A stretch of 64,000 nt of DNA from Lachnospiraceae bacterium (GCA_910574885.1 CAJTDD010000005.1:242165-306164), one strand, 5' to 3'. Counted from the stretch's first letter, positions 50,953 through 60,605 are shown. The notes: generated by a model from the sequence alone, not told the origin. A program made the numbers and translations.

Positions 50953-52878
50953 ATGAAGATTACATTGAAAGACGGTTCCGTCAAGGAGTATGAAGGCAGC
51001 AGGTCGGTGCTTGACATCGCGAAAGATATCAGTGAAGGGCTTGCAAGGGCGGCGACCAGTGCGAAGGTGAACGGTGATATCGTGGATTTGAGGAAAGAGA
51101 TTTCAGAGGACTGCGAGCTTGAGCTTCTGACATTTGATTCCGAGGATGGGAAGGGAGCGTTCTGGCACACTACATCTCATATTATGGCGCAGGCTGTGAA
51201 GCGTCTGTATCCGGAGACGAAGCTGGCCATTGGACCGTCTATCGACAACGGTTTCTACTACGACCTTGACAGAGAGACTCCGTTTGTGACGGAGGATCTT
51301 GAGAAGATTGAGGCGGAGATGAAGAAGATTGTGAAAGAAAATCTGGCAATCGAGAGATTTACCAAGTCCAGAGAAGAGGCTATCGCATATTTTCAGGAGA
51401 ATGGAGAGCCTTATAAGGTAGAACTGGTGGAGGATCTGCCGGAAGGTGAGGAGATTAGTTTTTACCGTCAGGGTGAGTTCGTGGATCTCTGTGCGGGACC
51501 GCATCTGATGTCTACAAAGAATGTGAAGGCTGTGAAGCTGACAAGCCTTGCAGGCGCATACTGGAGGGGCAGCGAGAAGAATAAGATGCTGACCAGGATT
51601 TATGGCATTTCTTACCCTAAGAAAGCGGAGCTTGAGGAGTATCTGCACAGGCTTGAGGAGGCGAAGAAGCGCGACCATAGGAAACTGGGGCGTGAACTGG
51701 GCTTGTTCATGATGTGCGACGAGGGACCGGGATTCCCGTTCTTCCTTCCTAAGGGCATGGTGCTGAAGAATACGCTGATGGAATACTGGCGGGAGCTTCA
51801 TAAGAGGAACGGCTATGTGGAGATCTCTACGCCGATTATTTTAAGCCGCCATCTGTGGGAGAATTCCGGGCATTGGGATCACTATAAGGACAACATGTAT
51901 ACCACGGTGATTGACGAGGAAGATTTTGCCGTTAAGCCGATGAACTGTCCGGGAGGGATGCTGGTGTATAAGGCTGAGCCACGTTCCTATAAGGACTTGC
52001 CGCTCCGTGCGGGTGAAATCGGGCTGGTACACAGGCATGAGAAGTCAGGCGCCCTTCATGGCTTGTTCCGGGTTCGCTGTTTTAATCAGGATGATGCCCA
52101 CATCTTCATGATGCCGGAGCAGATCCGTGATGAGATTAAGGGTGTGGCAAGGCTGATTGACGAGGTTTACAGCCTGTTTGGGTTCAAGTATCATGTGGAA
52201 CTGTCCACACGTCCGGAGGACAGCATGGGTAGCGACGAGGATTGGGAGATGGCGACGGAAGGACTTCGCGGCGCGCTTGACGATCTGGGACTTGACTATG
52301 TGGTCAACGAGGGAGACGGCGCTTTCTATGGTCCTAAGATTGATTTCCATTTGGAGGATTCGATTGGCAGGACATGGCAGTGCGGGACGATTCAGTTGGA
52401 TATGCAGATGCCCCAGAGATTTGATTTGGAGTACACGGGCGCGGACGGAGAGAAGCACAGGCCGATTATGATCCACAGAGTTGCATTTGGCTCGATTGAA
52501 AGGTTTATCGGTATCCTGATTGAGCATTTTGCAGGTGCGTTCCCTACATGGCTTGCGCCGGTGCAGGTGAAGGTACTGCCAATTTCGGAGAAGCATCTGG
52601 ATTATGGCAAGAAGGTATTTCAGGAACTAGAGGCTGCCGGCATCCGTGCGGAGATTGACGAGCGGGCGGAGAAGATTGGATATAAGATCCGTGAGGCTCA
52701 GATGAATAAGATTCCATATATGCTGGTCGTGGGCGCGAAGGAAGAAGAGCAGGAGCTGGTGGCAGTGAGAAGCCGGTTTGCCGGAGATGAAGGGCAGAAG
52801 GGTATCGATGAGTTTATTGCGGCTGTGAAGGAAGAGATTGCCGGTAAGATTCAGAGGGAGATTGTGAAGGAAGATTAA
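50953..52878 (+). CDS. thrS: Threonyl-tRNA synthetase
   Basis: A 641-aa class II synthetase. TGS domain 1-60 (ITLKDGSVKEYEGSRSVLDI); editing domain with HTTSHIMAQAVKRLYPETKL and the later CAGPH; catalytic core with motif 2 (RVRCFNQDDAHIFM), the zinc Cys in MNCPGGMLVYK, and motif 3 (IMIHRVAFGSIERFIGILIE); then the anticodon-binding domain (PVQVKVLPISEKHLDYGKKV). All parts present and of normal length. Ribosome site GAGAGGTG. Controlled by the upstream T-box. Confidence 0.98.
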   Translation: MKITLKDGSVKEYEGSRSVLDIAKDISEGLARAATSAKVNGDIVDLRKEISEDCELELLTFDSEDGKGAFWHTTSHIMAQAVKRLYPETKLAIGPSIDNGFYYDLDRETPFVTEDLEKIEAEMKKIVKENLAIERFTKSREEAIAYFQENGEPYKVELVEDLPEGEEISFYRQGEFVDLCAGPHLMSTKNVKAVKLTSLAGAYWRGSEKNKMLTRIYGISYPKKAELEEYLHRLEEAKKRDHRKLGRELGLFMMCDEGPGFPFFLPKGMVLKNTLMEYWRELHKRNGYVEISTPIILSRHLWENSGHWDHYKDNMYTTVIDEEDFAVKPMNCPGGMLVYKAEPRSYKDLPLRAGEIGLVHRHEKSGALHGLFRVRCFNQDDAHIFMMPEQIRDEIKGVARLIDEVYSLFGFKYHVELSTRPEDSMGSDEDWEMATEGLRGALDDLGLDYVVNEGDGAFYGPKIDFHLEDSIGRTWQCGTIQLDMQMPQRFDLEYTGADGEKHRPIMIHRVAFGSIERFIGILIEHFAGAFPTWLAPVQVKVLPISEKHLDYGKKVFQELEAAGIRAEIDERAEKIGYKIREAQMNKIPYMLVVGAKEEEQELVAVRSRFAGDEGQKGIDEFIAAVKEEIAGKIQREIVKED

Positions 52879-52907
52879 GGCTCTTTTGGCCTCCAAAGAC
52901 GACAGAT

Positions 52908-52938
52908 GATAAGCTGGCATTAACGCCAGCTTATCCCT
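52908..52938 (+). terminator. thrS terminator
   Basis: GATAAGCTGGC / GCCAGCTTATC, perfect 11-bp stem with a 6-nt loop, then CCTTT. Confidence 0.8.
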
Positions 52939-52964
52939 TTGGAAAAAATACTTTACACTCCCGT

Positions 52965-53138
52965 TTAGCTGTTTGTTAACGGTGGTTTCTGGTAAAGTTT
53001 ACGGTTTATTTCATTTTTTATAATCTCTATTTCTTCCTCCGCAGCTTTTAGATCGCCTTTTTTTACCTGACGCTCTATTCTTTCGACTGCTGATAGTTGA
53101 TCTAAAAGATAACCATTATATTCTTTTTCGCTTGGCAT
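52965..53138 (-). CDS. 57-aa hypothetical helical protein
   Basis: ATG 53138 (MPSEKEYNGYLLDQLSAVER) after GTGGGTGAAG; an in-frame ATG at 53150 is also possible. Almost wholly amphipathic helix (IERQVKKGDLKAAEEEIEII). A TATAAT box on the minus strand about 50 bp upstream suits a promoter. No family known. Confidence 0.5.
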   Translation of the reverse strand: MPSEKEYNGYLLDQLSAVERIERQVKKGDLKAAEEEIEIIKNEINRKLYQKPPLTNS

Positions 53139-53258
53139 ATCTTCACCCACTTTCTATAAACGCCGCTTACTTTGATACTTACATTATATCAATCCATAAA
53201 TATGGTATAAAGCCTTTTCTTCAATTATCAAATATAACATGCCATCCTTAATACCTCA

Positions 53259-54179
53259 TTAAAACGGCGTTCCATACAAATCATACGGCGTCACCTGGTA
53301 CACATAATAATTCAACCAGTTTGTATAAAGATTGTTAGCAGCGGCGCGCCAGGTAAGCAGCGGTTTCTTCTCTGGATCATCATCCGTGTAGTAGTTTTTA
53401 GGCAGTTCAATCGGCAGGCCCTTTTGAAGGTCTCGTTTGTATTCGCTGTCAAGCGTCACCCTATCGTATTCCGGATGTCCCATGACGAAGATCTGCCGGC
53501 CGCCTTTGGCCATAGCGAGGAACAGCCCGGCTTCTTCTGATTCGGCAAGGATGGTCAATCGCTTTTCAGCCTGGAGCTTGTCCATCGGTACTTCCGTATG
53601 GCGGGAATGGGGGGCGAGGAATATATCGTCAAATCCCCGGACAAGAGGAATCTTGCGGTTCATTACCTTGTGCCGGAAGATTCCAAAAACTTTCCGGTCT
53701 ACCGGAACTTTGTCGATTCCGTAGTGATAATAGATTCCCGCCTGTGCGCCCCAGCATAAGTGTAGGGTGGAGGTTACATGAGTCTTGCTCCATTCCATGA
53801 TTTCGGTTAATTCATCCCAGTAGTCCACCTCTTCAAAAGGCATCTGCTCCACAGGGGCGCCGGTGATGATAAAGCCGTCGAATTTTTCTTCTTTGACTTC
53901 ATTAAATCTTTGATAAAACTGGTTTAAGTGGCTGGTTGGCGTATTCTTCGACTCATGGGTAGATACTGTGACGAAGGATACGTCTACTTGCAGCGGTGTG
54001 TTTGAAAGTGAACGGAGAATTTGAAGCTCCGTATCTTCCTTGAGCGGCATCAGGTTCAGCAGCCCAATCTTAATTGGGCGGATGTCTTGATGGGTCGCCC
54101 TGTGTTCGTCCATGACGAATATATTTTCACTCTCTAGGATTTCCTTTACCGGGAGGTTGTTTTGAACTCTGATTGGCAT
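53259..54179 (-). CDS. metAA: Homoserine O-acetyltransferase (MetA type)
   Basis: A 306-aa enzyme that activates homoserine for methionine synthesis. Catalytic Cys142 in [28 protein letters not shown] and the late [15 protein letters not shown] region are diagnostic. Residue 111 is Glu ([20 protein letters not shown]). In this family Glu111 is associated with acetyl-CoA use and Gly111 with succinyl-CoA, so acetyl transfer is inferred although many databases call such genes succinyltransferases. It follows the AI-2E family gene by 32 bp on the same strand. No S-box riboswitch is visible upstream. Confidence 0.93.
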   Translation of the reverse strand: MPIRVQNNLPVKEILESENIFVMDEHRATHQDIRPIKIGLLNLMPLKEDTELQILRSLSNTPLQVDVSFVTVSTHESKNTPTSHLNQFYQRFNEVKEEKFDGFIITGAPVEQMPFEEVDYWDELTEIMEWSKTHVTSTLHLCWGAQAGIYYHYGIDKVPVDRKVFGIFRHKVMNRKIPLVRGFDDIFLAPHSRHTEVPMDKLQAEKRLTILAESEEAGLFLAMAKGGRQIFVMGHPEYDRVTLDSEYKRDLQKGLPIELPKNYYTDDDPEKKPLLTWRAAANNLYTNWLNYYVYQVTPYDLYGTPF

Positions 54180-54211
54180 AGTATTTTAAGTCCCCTTTCT
54201 GTTACTGGTAT

Positions 54212-55597
54212 CTATTCGGCAGCCTGCGTCTTTCCTTCGGAATGATAGTAGGTTCCCTCATCGTCCACATAACTCATCGTGTCGTAGTATTCTGAGCCGG
54301 TTGGAAGGTTCTTTCTCTCAAGATGGCTGTTCATCAGCATTTGCACAATGTAGTAGAGGACGGCAAATGTAGGCACACCCATGACCATCCCCACGAATCC
54401 GAACAGGCCTCCGCCTAACAAGATTGCGACGATAACCCAGAAAGCAGATAATCCCGTGGAGTTGCCGAGAATCTTAGGTCCCAGGATGTTGCCATCAAAC
54501 TGCTGTAAAAGCAGGACAAAAATAACAAAATATACACCCTGTATCGGATTGGCAAGCATGATGAGGATTGTGCTTGGAACTGCTCCGATATATGGTCCAA
54601 AGAACGGGATTACGTTTGTAACGCCTACAATTACGCTTACAAGCATTACGTAAGGCATCTTCAATATGGTCAGTCCGATAAAGCACAAAACCCCGATAAT
54701 TGCGGAATCGATTAATTTGCCGATTATGAATCCGCCGAAAATGTCATTGCTCTTCGTAGTCAGATGGAGAACCATATTGGCATGACGAGCAGACAGGACG
54801 GCGTAAACACATTTTTTCGACTGGCGTACAAATGTTTCTTTGCTGAACAAAATATATATAGAAACAATTAATCCGATTACTGCGTTAAATATTTCGCTTA
54901 CAATGTTCAGAACACCTACCGTCAGGTTAGACATCAGTTCATTTGCTTTCGCCATGAGATCTGTACGCAGCCAGTCCATAAGCATGTCTGTTCCTTCTTT
55001 GACAGCGGTCTTGAGAAGGGTGCTGGTCGTCGAATCATCCAGCTTCACCTCGCTCAATTCAGAAACCAAGTCGTCTAACTGCCGCGGCAGTGTAATTACC
55101 AGGTTGCGGATGCTGGAATATAGCTCAGGAATTAATAGGTTGCACAGTGTAACTATTAATACAATCAGCAGCACGACAGCCGCAAGGATGCCTACGGCGC
55201 GGGAAACTCTCTCCGCTTGTCCCTGTTTCCTCAGTTTTATTTTCAGGACAGGTACGAGATGCTTGTCTACCTGTTTTACGATGGGGTTCAGAAGATAAGC
55301 CAGCGCACAGCCATAGACCACTGGTTTCAAAACTCCGAATATCTCTTGGAATACTTTAGAAATATTCGTAAGCCTAAGCAGGGCAAAATAGAAAATGATA
55401 CTGGCGGCGATTACCAGAAAAAAAGTCATGCCGCGGCTAAACTGCTGGCGGAGTTTTGACGGACCGCCTTTTCCGAGGCTGGGGCGGCTGAAATAATGTG
55501 CCTGCCGTTCAGTTTCTGTGTCTGTATTTGTTCCTTTTTCCATATCCTTATTTTTATCTGTTCCCGGATTTTCTGTTTTTGCTCTTTTACTGCTCAT
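54212..55597 (-). CDS. AI-2E/PerM-family membrane transporter
   Basis: A 461-aa protein with a 50-residue hydrophilic N-terminus (charged, Thr/Lys-rich), then eight hydrophobic spans in the YtqA/PerM arrangement: paired spans at about 55-105, a central extracellular region (residues about 160-240), and the conserved C-terminal cluster VTNVIPFFGPYIGAVPSTIL followed by LLQQFDGNILGPKILGNSTG. Family members export quorum signals or act as Na+/H+ antiporters; this one cannot be assigned. Upstream of metA and probably co-transcribed. Confidence 0.9.
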   Translation of the reverse strand: MSSKRAKTENPGTDKNKDMEKGTNTDTETERQAHYFSRPSLGKGGPSKLRQQFSRGMTFFLVIAASIIFYFALLRLTNISKVFQEIFGVLKPVVYGCALAYLLNPIVKQVDKHLVPVLKIKLRKQGQAERVSRAVGILAAVVLLIVLIVTLCNLLIPELYSSIRNLVITLPRQLDDLVSELSEVKLDDSTTSTLLKTAVKEGTDMLMDWLRTDLMAKANELMSNLTVGVLNIVSEIFNAVIGLIVSIYILFSKETFVRQSKKCVYAVLSARHANMVLHLTTKSNDIFGGFIIGKLIDSAIIGVLCFIGLTILKMPYVMLVSVIVGVTNVIPFFGPYIGAVPSTILIMLANPIQGVYFVIFVLLLQQFDGNILGPKILGNSTGLSAFWVIVAILLGGGLFGFVGMVMGVPTFAVLYYIVQMLMNSHLERKNLPTGSEYYDTMSYVDDEGTYYHSEGKTQAAE

Positions 55598-55672
55598 ATA
55601 CTAACCCTCTTCTCTTTGCAGATAATATCATTATACTATCGGGGTATATTTGCGTCAATGAAAAACATAAGA

Positions 55673-55704
55673 AAAACAGGAGCGTTCATTTTCGCTCCTG
55701 TTTT
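55673..55704. terminator. Terminator after the DUF1540 gene (bidirectional)
   Basis: AAAACAGGAGCG / CGCTCCTGTTTT, perfect 12-bp stem, 8-nt loop. Confidence 0.85.
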
Positions 55705-55730
55705 CCGGATATTCATATATTTTAGTGTGT

Positions 55731-56054
55731 CTAACTGTTGCAGCCGCATGTGAAGGTTGCACATTCTGTCTGGCCGCAGCGGCAGGCGTTGCTTCCCTCT
55801 ACGCTGATTTTGCCGGCATGGCATTTACAGTTGTCGTTGTACGTGCAGTCCGTGGCTTTGCAGTCGATGGTGCTTGTGGCAGACGCCTCACCGGTTACGT
55901 TGCTGTAAGAATCGCCTTTGCGTTCCTCGAAGCTATCGCAGCATGTTTCCTCAGCGCGTTTTGCAGAGTTACCGCCTACTACGATTCCGTCTAAGTCACA
56001 GTAGAAATTCTTGTTGTGTGTACATGTCTGTACCGTGCATCTTAATTCTGGCAT
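55731..56054 (-). CDS. DUF1540 protein with two cysteine-rich repeats
   Basis: A 107-aa protein; ATG 56054 lies 7 nt after AGGAGG (an in-frame start at 56102 has none). Two DUF1540 units: MPELRCTVQTCTHNKNFYCD with CCDSF, and STIDCKATDCTYNDNCKCHA with CATF. The six-cysteine pattern of each suggests metal binding. No signal peptide. Common in spore-forming and gut Clostridia; function unknown. Confidence 0.9.
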   Translation of the reverse strand: MPELRCTVQTCTHNKNFYCDLDGIVVGGNSAKRAEETCCDSFEERKGDSYSNVTGEASATSTIDCKATDCTYNDNCKCHAGKISVEGSNACRCGQTECATFTCGCNS

Positions 56055-56163
56055 AATTTTACCTCCTAAGTTTTCATGGATATCAAGGCTTATTATGACC
56101 ATTTTTTTGCTATTTTATGAGAGAAAATTCAGAAATGAAGACAAATCTACATCAATCTGAATG

Positions 56164-56796
56164 TCATCTGTCCATATAGCGGGAAAATATCCGGTTCAGA
56201 CAGAACGAACTAAGGTATAAAACCAGAGAAAATCCAACCAGAAACCAGAACAGCATAGTAAACTGGAGAATTTTCGTATGGATTCCAAAGCTTGCTGCAA
56301 GAGGAACCGCCACAATCAGATAAGAAGCCAACACCCATGGAAGATGGGAAATTATCATGACGAATGCATTGCGGGCAATTCTGATAAATGTATTCTGGAA
56401 CGTGGCGATTAATGGGAAGACAAACAGGAAATATATGCTGTATAGGATACCAAGCGTCCACGTAATGATCGTATATGCTTTCATCATTCCGTCCCCGTTT
56501 ACGACAGCGGCGATATACAACACTCTGAGCTGTAAGTACAATAGCAGCTCAATCACCCAGAATATAGTCGCTTGCCTGAAATTTCCCGCAAAATCTTTGA
56601 AATATCCTCGGATGATATAACCTTCTTGATTCCGAGCCATCTTCAGTGTGGTGGAGTAAAGCGCGGTAACAGCAGCCCCGATCGTAAAGATAGGGATACA
56701 GGTAAGGATAAATACAAAATTTAATAAGACAAGTTCAGTCAGCCGGTTCACAGTTCGTGAGAATTTGCTGTCGTAATTCATAAAACCAAATTTCAA
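56164..56796 (-). CDS. YesL/DUF624-like membrane protein
   Basis: About 210 aa. TTG 56796 (LKFGFMNYDSKFSRTVNRLT) is preferred since AAAGGAGG lies 8 nt upstream; the ATG at 56814 precedes that site. The NYDSKF start and five to six spans (LVLLNFVFILTCIPIFTIGA, then LLLYLQLRVLYIAAVV) are typical of the YesL family, often found beside sugar transporters. No such partner is here. Function unknown. Confidence 0.8.
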   Translation of the reverse strand: MKFGFMNYDSKFSRTVNRLTELVLLNFVFILTCIPIFTIGAAVTALYSTTLKMARNQEGYIIRGYFKDFAGNFRQATIFWVIELLLYLQLRVLYIAAVVNGDGMMKAYTIITWTLGILYSIYFLFVFPLIATFQNTFIRIARNAFVMIISHLPWVLASYLIVAVPLAASFGIHTKILQFTMLFWFLVGFSLVLYLSSFCLNRIFSRYMDR

Positions 56797-56962
56797 GGCA
56801 ATTCCTCCTTTCATATGCTTCTTGGGGAAGTAGAAATATGATATTTGTTTAGTATACCAATAAAGAAAAAGGCAGACAAGAAAAGTGAAAGATTGGACAT
56901 AAAATCCAAGAAATTGCGCATAAAATTTAAGTTTAGATGGAAATTTTTGAAAAAGTTACGAT

Positions 56963-57250
56963 ATGGCGGAAGTGGAAAACTTATATGACCGACTTGTAAT
57001 TTTAAATAATGGGAATATTGCCTTTTGTGGAACAGCGACAGAACTGACAGATAAGATTGGGGAAAAGTATTTTATCCATATCAAAACGAGGCAGGGGAAC
57101 AGCACTTTTGAAACAGATAATATTGAAGATACTTTGATTTCTTTGTTTAATGATTTAAAGCAAAAAGAAATTCATATATTGGATATTAAAGTTGACCGTG
57201 GTACACTTGAACAACATTTTATCGAAATGGCAAGGAGGGAAACAGAATGA
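56963..57250 (+). pseudogene. C-terminal remnant of a peptide-type ABC ATPase
   Basis: Reads AEVENLYDRLVILNNGNIAF, then GTATELTDKIGEKYF and ends LEQHFIEMARRETE: the post-switch end of an LanF/BcrA-type ATPase. Walker motifs and signature are missing. The stop overlaps the next gene start by ATGA, so the old operon junction is preserved. Confidence 0.8.
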
Positions 57251-57357
57251 ACGGTTTTTTATATGGTGTAGCGTTACAGTGGAAATTGGATATACGAAGT
57301 AAATCTCTCTTAGTTACCTGCTATATCGTTCCGCTTATTTTCTTTCTTCTTATGGGC
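57247..57357 (+). pseudogene. N-terminal remnant of the partner ABC permease
   Basis: Reads MNGFLYGVALQWKLDIRSKS, LLVTCYIVPLIFFLLMGG, then joins unrelated sequence near 57358. First span only. Confidence 0.7.
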
Positions 57358-57454
57358 GGTGTTGAAGGGAGTGGTAATGGAACTGAACCGGCAGTATATC
57401 CTTCCTGCCGGCTATGAGAGGAACAACTTGATTCTGGTGGATTGGAATGGAAAC

Positions 57455-57793
57455 TCATTTATCCTTTTTTACAGAAAGCAGGGTGCGAAGCTGTTCAAGC
57501 TCCGTATCGGACAGACCGTCATTTTCTATGTATGCGGACAGCATGGCAGTCATATCCCCGCCGTAAAAGCGTTTCAGAAATGAACGGCTTTCCTGGCCCA
57601 CATACTCCCGTTCCAATACAAGCGGAGTGTAGACGAATATCCGGCCCTGTTTCTCATAAGAGAGAGCGCCTTTTGTCACCAGACGCTTAATCAGGGTCTG
57701 TATGGTCTTGGGGCTCCAGGCAGTAGTTTTCAGTAATTTTTCAGTGATCTCATTTGTATTGATGGGCGCGTATTTCCATACGACCTTCATCAC
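57455..57793 (-). pseudogene. BlaI/MecI-type repressor, lost first codons
   Basis: The HTH is normal: MKVVWKYAPINTNEITEKLL, TAWSPKTIQTLIKRLVTKGA and the dimerisation helices. In-frame sequence extends upstream as LPQISEAEYEV, which is native protein, but runs into the end of a KTR gene near 57840 without a start codon. Translation could begin at ATG 57793, cutting the first helix. No blaR-like partner or resistance gene is next to it. Function doubtful. Confidence 0.7.
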
Positions 57794-57843
57794 TTCATAC
57801 TCAGCTTCGGAAATCTGCGGCAGGGCAGCGCAGGTAAAAAATT

Positions 57844-57951
57844 TTATTTCGGACAGTAAAGAGGATAGTTTTTCAAAACGCTATCTTCTCTAATTCTGTC
57901 ACGAGTTTTGCTGCCACAAACAGGATAGCGTATCCATTCTGCATCTTGCAT
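57844..57951 (-). pseudogene. Truncated cysteine-rich KTR protein
   Basis: A 35-codon frame starting MQDAEWIRYPVCGSKTRDRI and ending NYPLYCPK. KTR proteins of conjugative elements continue with a second Cys of the knuckle and 20 more residues; here a stop arises directly at the junction with the BlaI-like gene. Starts 12 bp after the histidine kinase stop, as the last gene of that operon. Confidence 0.75.
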
Positions 57952-57963
57952 AAGTCAATCCCT

Positions 57964-58863
57964 TCATTCTTTAATATCTGGGAAAAAGATATGAATGCTT
58001 AATCTGTTGTTTTCGTATATTGCGGATATAGTTCCTTTCATTTGTTCAACAAGTGTTTTAGAAATTGTTAATCCTAAACCTGTTGATTTTCTGGCAGCTT
58101 CTACAGTATAAAAACGGTCAAACAATCTTCCCACTTGTATCTCGTCTAATCCAGAAGCCATATTAGAAAAGGCAATTTCCCCATTCTCTGACAGAACAAT
58201 CTTCAAATCTCCATCACTGTATTTTATAACATTGCTTATCAGATTGGAAAATACACGGGATAATGCGGAACGGTCAAGCATCCGCACTACTTTTATTTCA
58301 GATATTTGTATCTCTGGCACGATATTTCGTTCGGTTAAAACCGTATAAAATGCTGCAATACTTTCTTCCAATACCGTATTGATAATTACCTGTTCCTTGG
58401 TTATATTGTCTTTTGTTGAAATGATAACAGAGTACCTAAAAAGTTCCTCTGAAAGCTGTGTCAAAATATCCACACGGTCTTTCATAATTTCGATATACCT
58501 ATTTACAGTTTCAGACTTTTCTTCCTGCTCTAACAATTCCAAGTAACCGCAGAGAGCCGTAAGCGGTGTCCGTAAATCATGTGAAATATTCGTGACTGCA
58601 TTTTTTAACTCCAAATCGCCTTGCTGAAATCGGCGGCGTTCCGTACGGAGTTTGCGAAGCTGTCCGTTGATAGTATTCGCTAAACGACGCACATTCTTGT
58701 CGCTGCTGGAAATATCAATCAAAATATTCGTATCGGTTACGAGTCTATCGGCAAAAGCAATTTCAATTTCCTTTACTGACTTTTGTAAAATATGTATTTT
58801 TACTAATAAGGCAATGATAATTGCAATCAAAATGCCGATAGATACCCATAACCATATTTCCAT
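57964..58863 (-). CDS. Sensor histidine kinase
   Basis: A 299-aa kinase with one or two N-terminal spans (about 4-20), no large outer domain, a HAMP-like linker, and the phospho-acceptor His in NAVTNISHDLRTPLTALCGY (about 89-108). The ATPase part has the N-box SNLISNVIKYSD, FDRFYTVEAARKSTGLGLTI (F- and G-box). Such short kinases sense antimicrobial peptides through the ABC transporter encoded beside them. Fourth gene of the minus-strand operon with response regulator, ATPase and permease. Confidence 0.9.
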   Translation of the reverse strand: MEIWLWVSIGILIAIIIALLVKIHILQKSVKEIEIAFADRLVTDTNILIDISSSDKNVRRLANTINGQLRKLRTERRRFQQGDLELKNAVTNISHDLRTPLTALCGYLELLEQEEKSETVNRYIEIMKDRVDILTQLSEELFRYSVIISTKDNITKEQVIINTVLEESIAAFYTVLTERNIVPEIQISEIKVVRMLDRSALSRVFSNLISNVIKYSDGDLKIVLSENGEIAFSNMASGLDEIQVGRLFDRFYTVEAARKSTGLGLTISKTLVEQMKGTISAIYENNRLSIHIFFPDIKE

Positions 58864-58873
58864 AACATACTCC

Positions 58874-59698
58874 TTATTTTAAATCTTTTTTCTTAAAACC
58901 AATTAATCCTATGCCTGTAGTTGATAAAATAATGATAAATGAATAGAGAGGTAACAATGGCAAATTTGCAGCCTCCAATGATATACATTGAATTACCTGT
59001 CCACCGGGAATAAAATCGTAAATAAACTGAACTGTTTTCCGTTCTCCCTCATTCAAATAATGCGGATTTGGTATTTCTTCATATTCTTGTCCGTTTTCAG
59101 TCACAACCAAACCCATATTCATTTCAGGTTCGCTTAACATTTTATTTAATTGCCCTCCCACAAATAGAAGCAAAAAAGCAAAAAGAATACATATAACAGC
59201 AGTTATCGCCTTGCTATGATTTAACATCGAAATCAAAGTATAAATAGATGAAAATGCAATAGCAAGCAGAAATGCTGTCAATACAAATAACATAACTATT
59301 TTTGTAGCCATATTAAAAAAGCCAAGCAGAGGAATGCCAATACAAAGATAAGGAACAAAAAATACGATACACATAATAAGGCTCACAACTGCGCACGTAA
59401 CAAAATTTGCCAAATAAATTGCGTTTCGATTTTGCCCAACGATTACTTTGTTTCGGATAGTCCCATCGCTGTATTCTGTACCAATAAACAGACTGCAAAA
59501 TACCGCCATTATAATGCCAATAAACAAGACGCATCCCAAAAATGTATTATCTATCGGATTGATTGTGCCTGTATGTTTCATATCCATGTATCGCATGACA
59601 GGGAAAAATATGCCTGCCGCAAACATAAAAGCTAAGCCAATCCAAAAAACTTTGTCCTTTTTCAACCGCATAAAATTTGCGGATAACACTTTAGTCAT
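58874..59698 (-). CDS. ABC-2 type permease
   Basis: A 274-aa membrane protein with six spans: span 1 around WIGLAFMFAAGIFFPVMRYM, a conserved EYSDGTIRNKVIVGQNRNAI segment facing the ATPase, further spans and a large outside loop before the last span (EMNMGLVVTENGQEYEEIPN). Typical of bacitracin or lantibiotic self-protection exporters. Overlaps the ATPase gene by 8 nt. Confidence 0.87.
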   Translation of the reverse strand: MTKVLSANFMRLKKDKVFWIGLAFMFAAGIFFPVMRYMDMKHTGTINPIDNTFLGCVLFIGIIMAVFCSLFIGTEYSDGTIRNKVIVGQNRNAIYLANFVTCAVVSLIMCIVFFVPYLCIGIPLLGFFNMATKIVMLFVLTAFLLAIAFSSIYTLISMLNHSKAITAVICILFAFLLLFVGGQLNKMLSEPEMNMGLVVTENGQEYEEIPNPHYLNEGERKTVQFIYDFIPGGQVIQCISLEAANLPLLPLYSFIIILSTTGIGLIGFKKKDLK

Positions 59699-60605
59699 TC
59701 TCTTTCCCTCCTACCAAACCGACATAATAGCTTTCCAAACTTTCATCCCTTTCCTGCATGGAAATCACTTCACAATTTTCTTTTGCTAAAGCGAGTGTTA
59801 ATTTGGAAACATTGACTCTGGCATACACATCAGCCGCCTTGTCAGAAACAATGGTGTATTCAACATTCATTCCATCTAACACACGAGAGAGTGTCCGGGT
59901 ATTCGTCACTTCAAGGCGAATACACTTGCGGCAGGCAGTATCCAGCTCTTTGGCACTGATTTCTTTTACAATCTGCCCTTTATCAATAAATCCATAATGC
60001 GTTGCAAGTCTGGATAATTCGTCAAGGATATGACTGGAAATCAATACAGTAATCTGCTGTTCCCGATTGAGTTTTAAGATTAACTCCCTCATTTCGATAA
60101 TTCCCTGTGGGTCAAGACCATTGACAGGCTCGTCCAAAACCAAAAAATCAGGGTCACCGACTAATGCGATAGCAATACCCAATCGTTGCCGCATACCAAG
60201 AGAGAAATTTTTGGCTTTTTTCTTTCCTGTATTCTCCAATTGAACCAGTTTTAAAATATCCGCCAATCCATCGTAAGATGGAAGTCCCAGAACACGATAC
60301 TGCTGTTTCAAATTATCCTCAGCTGTCAAATCAAGATAAATCGAGGGCGTTTCCACAACAGCCCCCATCCGTCTGCGTGCTTTTAAAATCTCCTTATCTG
60401 TGCTTTTTGTTCCATATAGCGTGTATTCGCCAGATGTAGGCTCTTGCAAGCCGCAAATCAGACGGATAAGTGTTGTCTTGCCAGCACCATTTTTCCCTAC
60501 AAAGCCATAGATTGCTCCTTTGGGAACATTCATAGATAGTCCGTTTAATGCTTTGTAATCTTTGTATTTTTTACACAAAGCATTTGTTTTAAGAACATAA
60601 TCCAT
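59691..60605 (-). CDS. ABC transporter ATPase (BcrA/LanF-like)
   Basis: A 304-aa ATPase. Walker A GFVGKNGAGKTTLIRLICGL (about 34-53), Q-loop region VVETPSIYLDLTAEDNL, signature NFSLGMRQRLGIAIAL, Walker B FLVLDEPVNGLDPQG, switch LISSHILDEL. The last 90 residues form the usual regulatory beta domain. With the permease it forms a peptide exporter or flippase. Confidence 0.93.
   Translation of the reverse strand: MDYVLKTNALCKKYKDYKALNGLSMNVPKGAIYGFVGKNGAGKTTLIRLICGLQEPTSGEYTLYGTKSTDKEILKARRRMGAVVETPSIYLDLTAEDNLKQQYRVLGLPSYDGLADILKLVQLENTGKKKAKNFSLGMRQRLGIAIALVGDPDFLVLDEPVNGLDPQGIIEMRELILKLNREQQITVLISSHILDELSRLATHYGFIDKGQIVKEISAKELDTACRKCIRLEVTNTRTLSRVLDGMNVEYTIVSDKAADVYARVNVSKLTLALAKENCEVISMQERDESLESYYVGLVGGKEND

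Noticed and set aside
742..53260. S-box, purine or other classic riboswitches before metA, purA, gltB or asnB
   Set aside because: No conserved core of those classes was found; only the thrS T-box is convincing.
57377..57583. Plus-strand frame MELNRQYILPAGYERNNLIL opposite the BlaI-like gene
   Set aside because: It overlaps the better supported BlaI-like frame over most of its length. The first 25 codons could be a relic, but no family was recognised.
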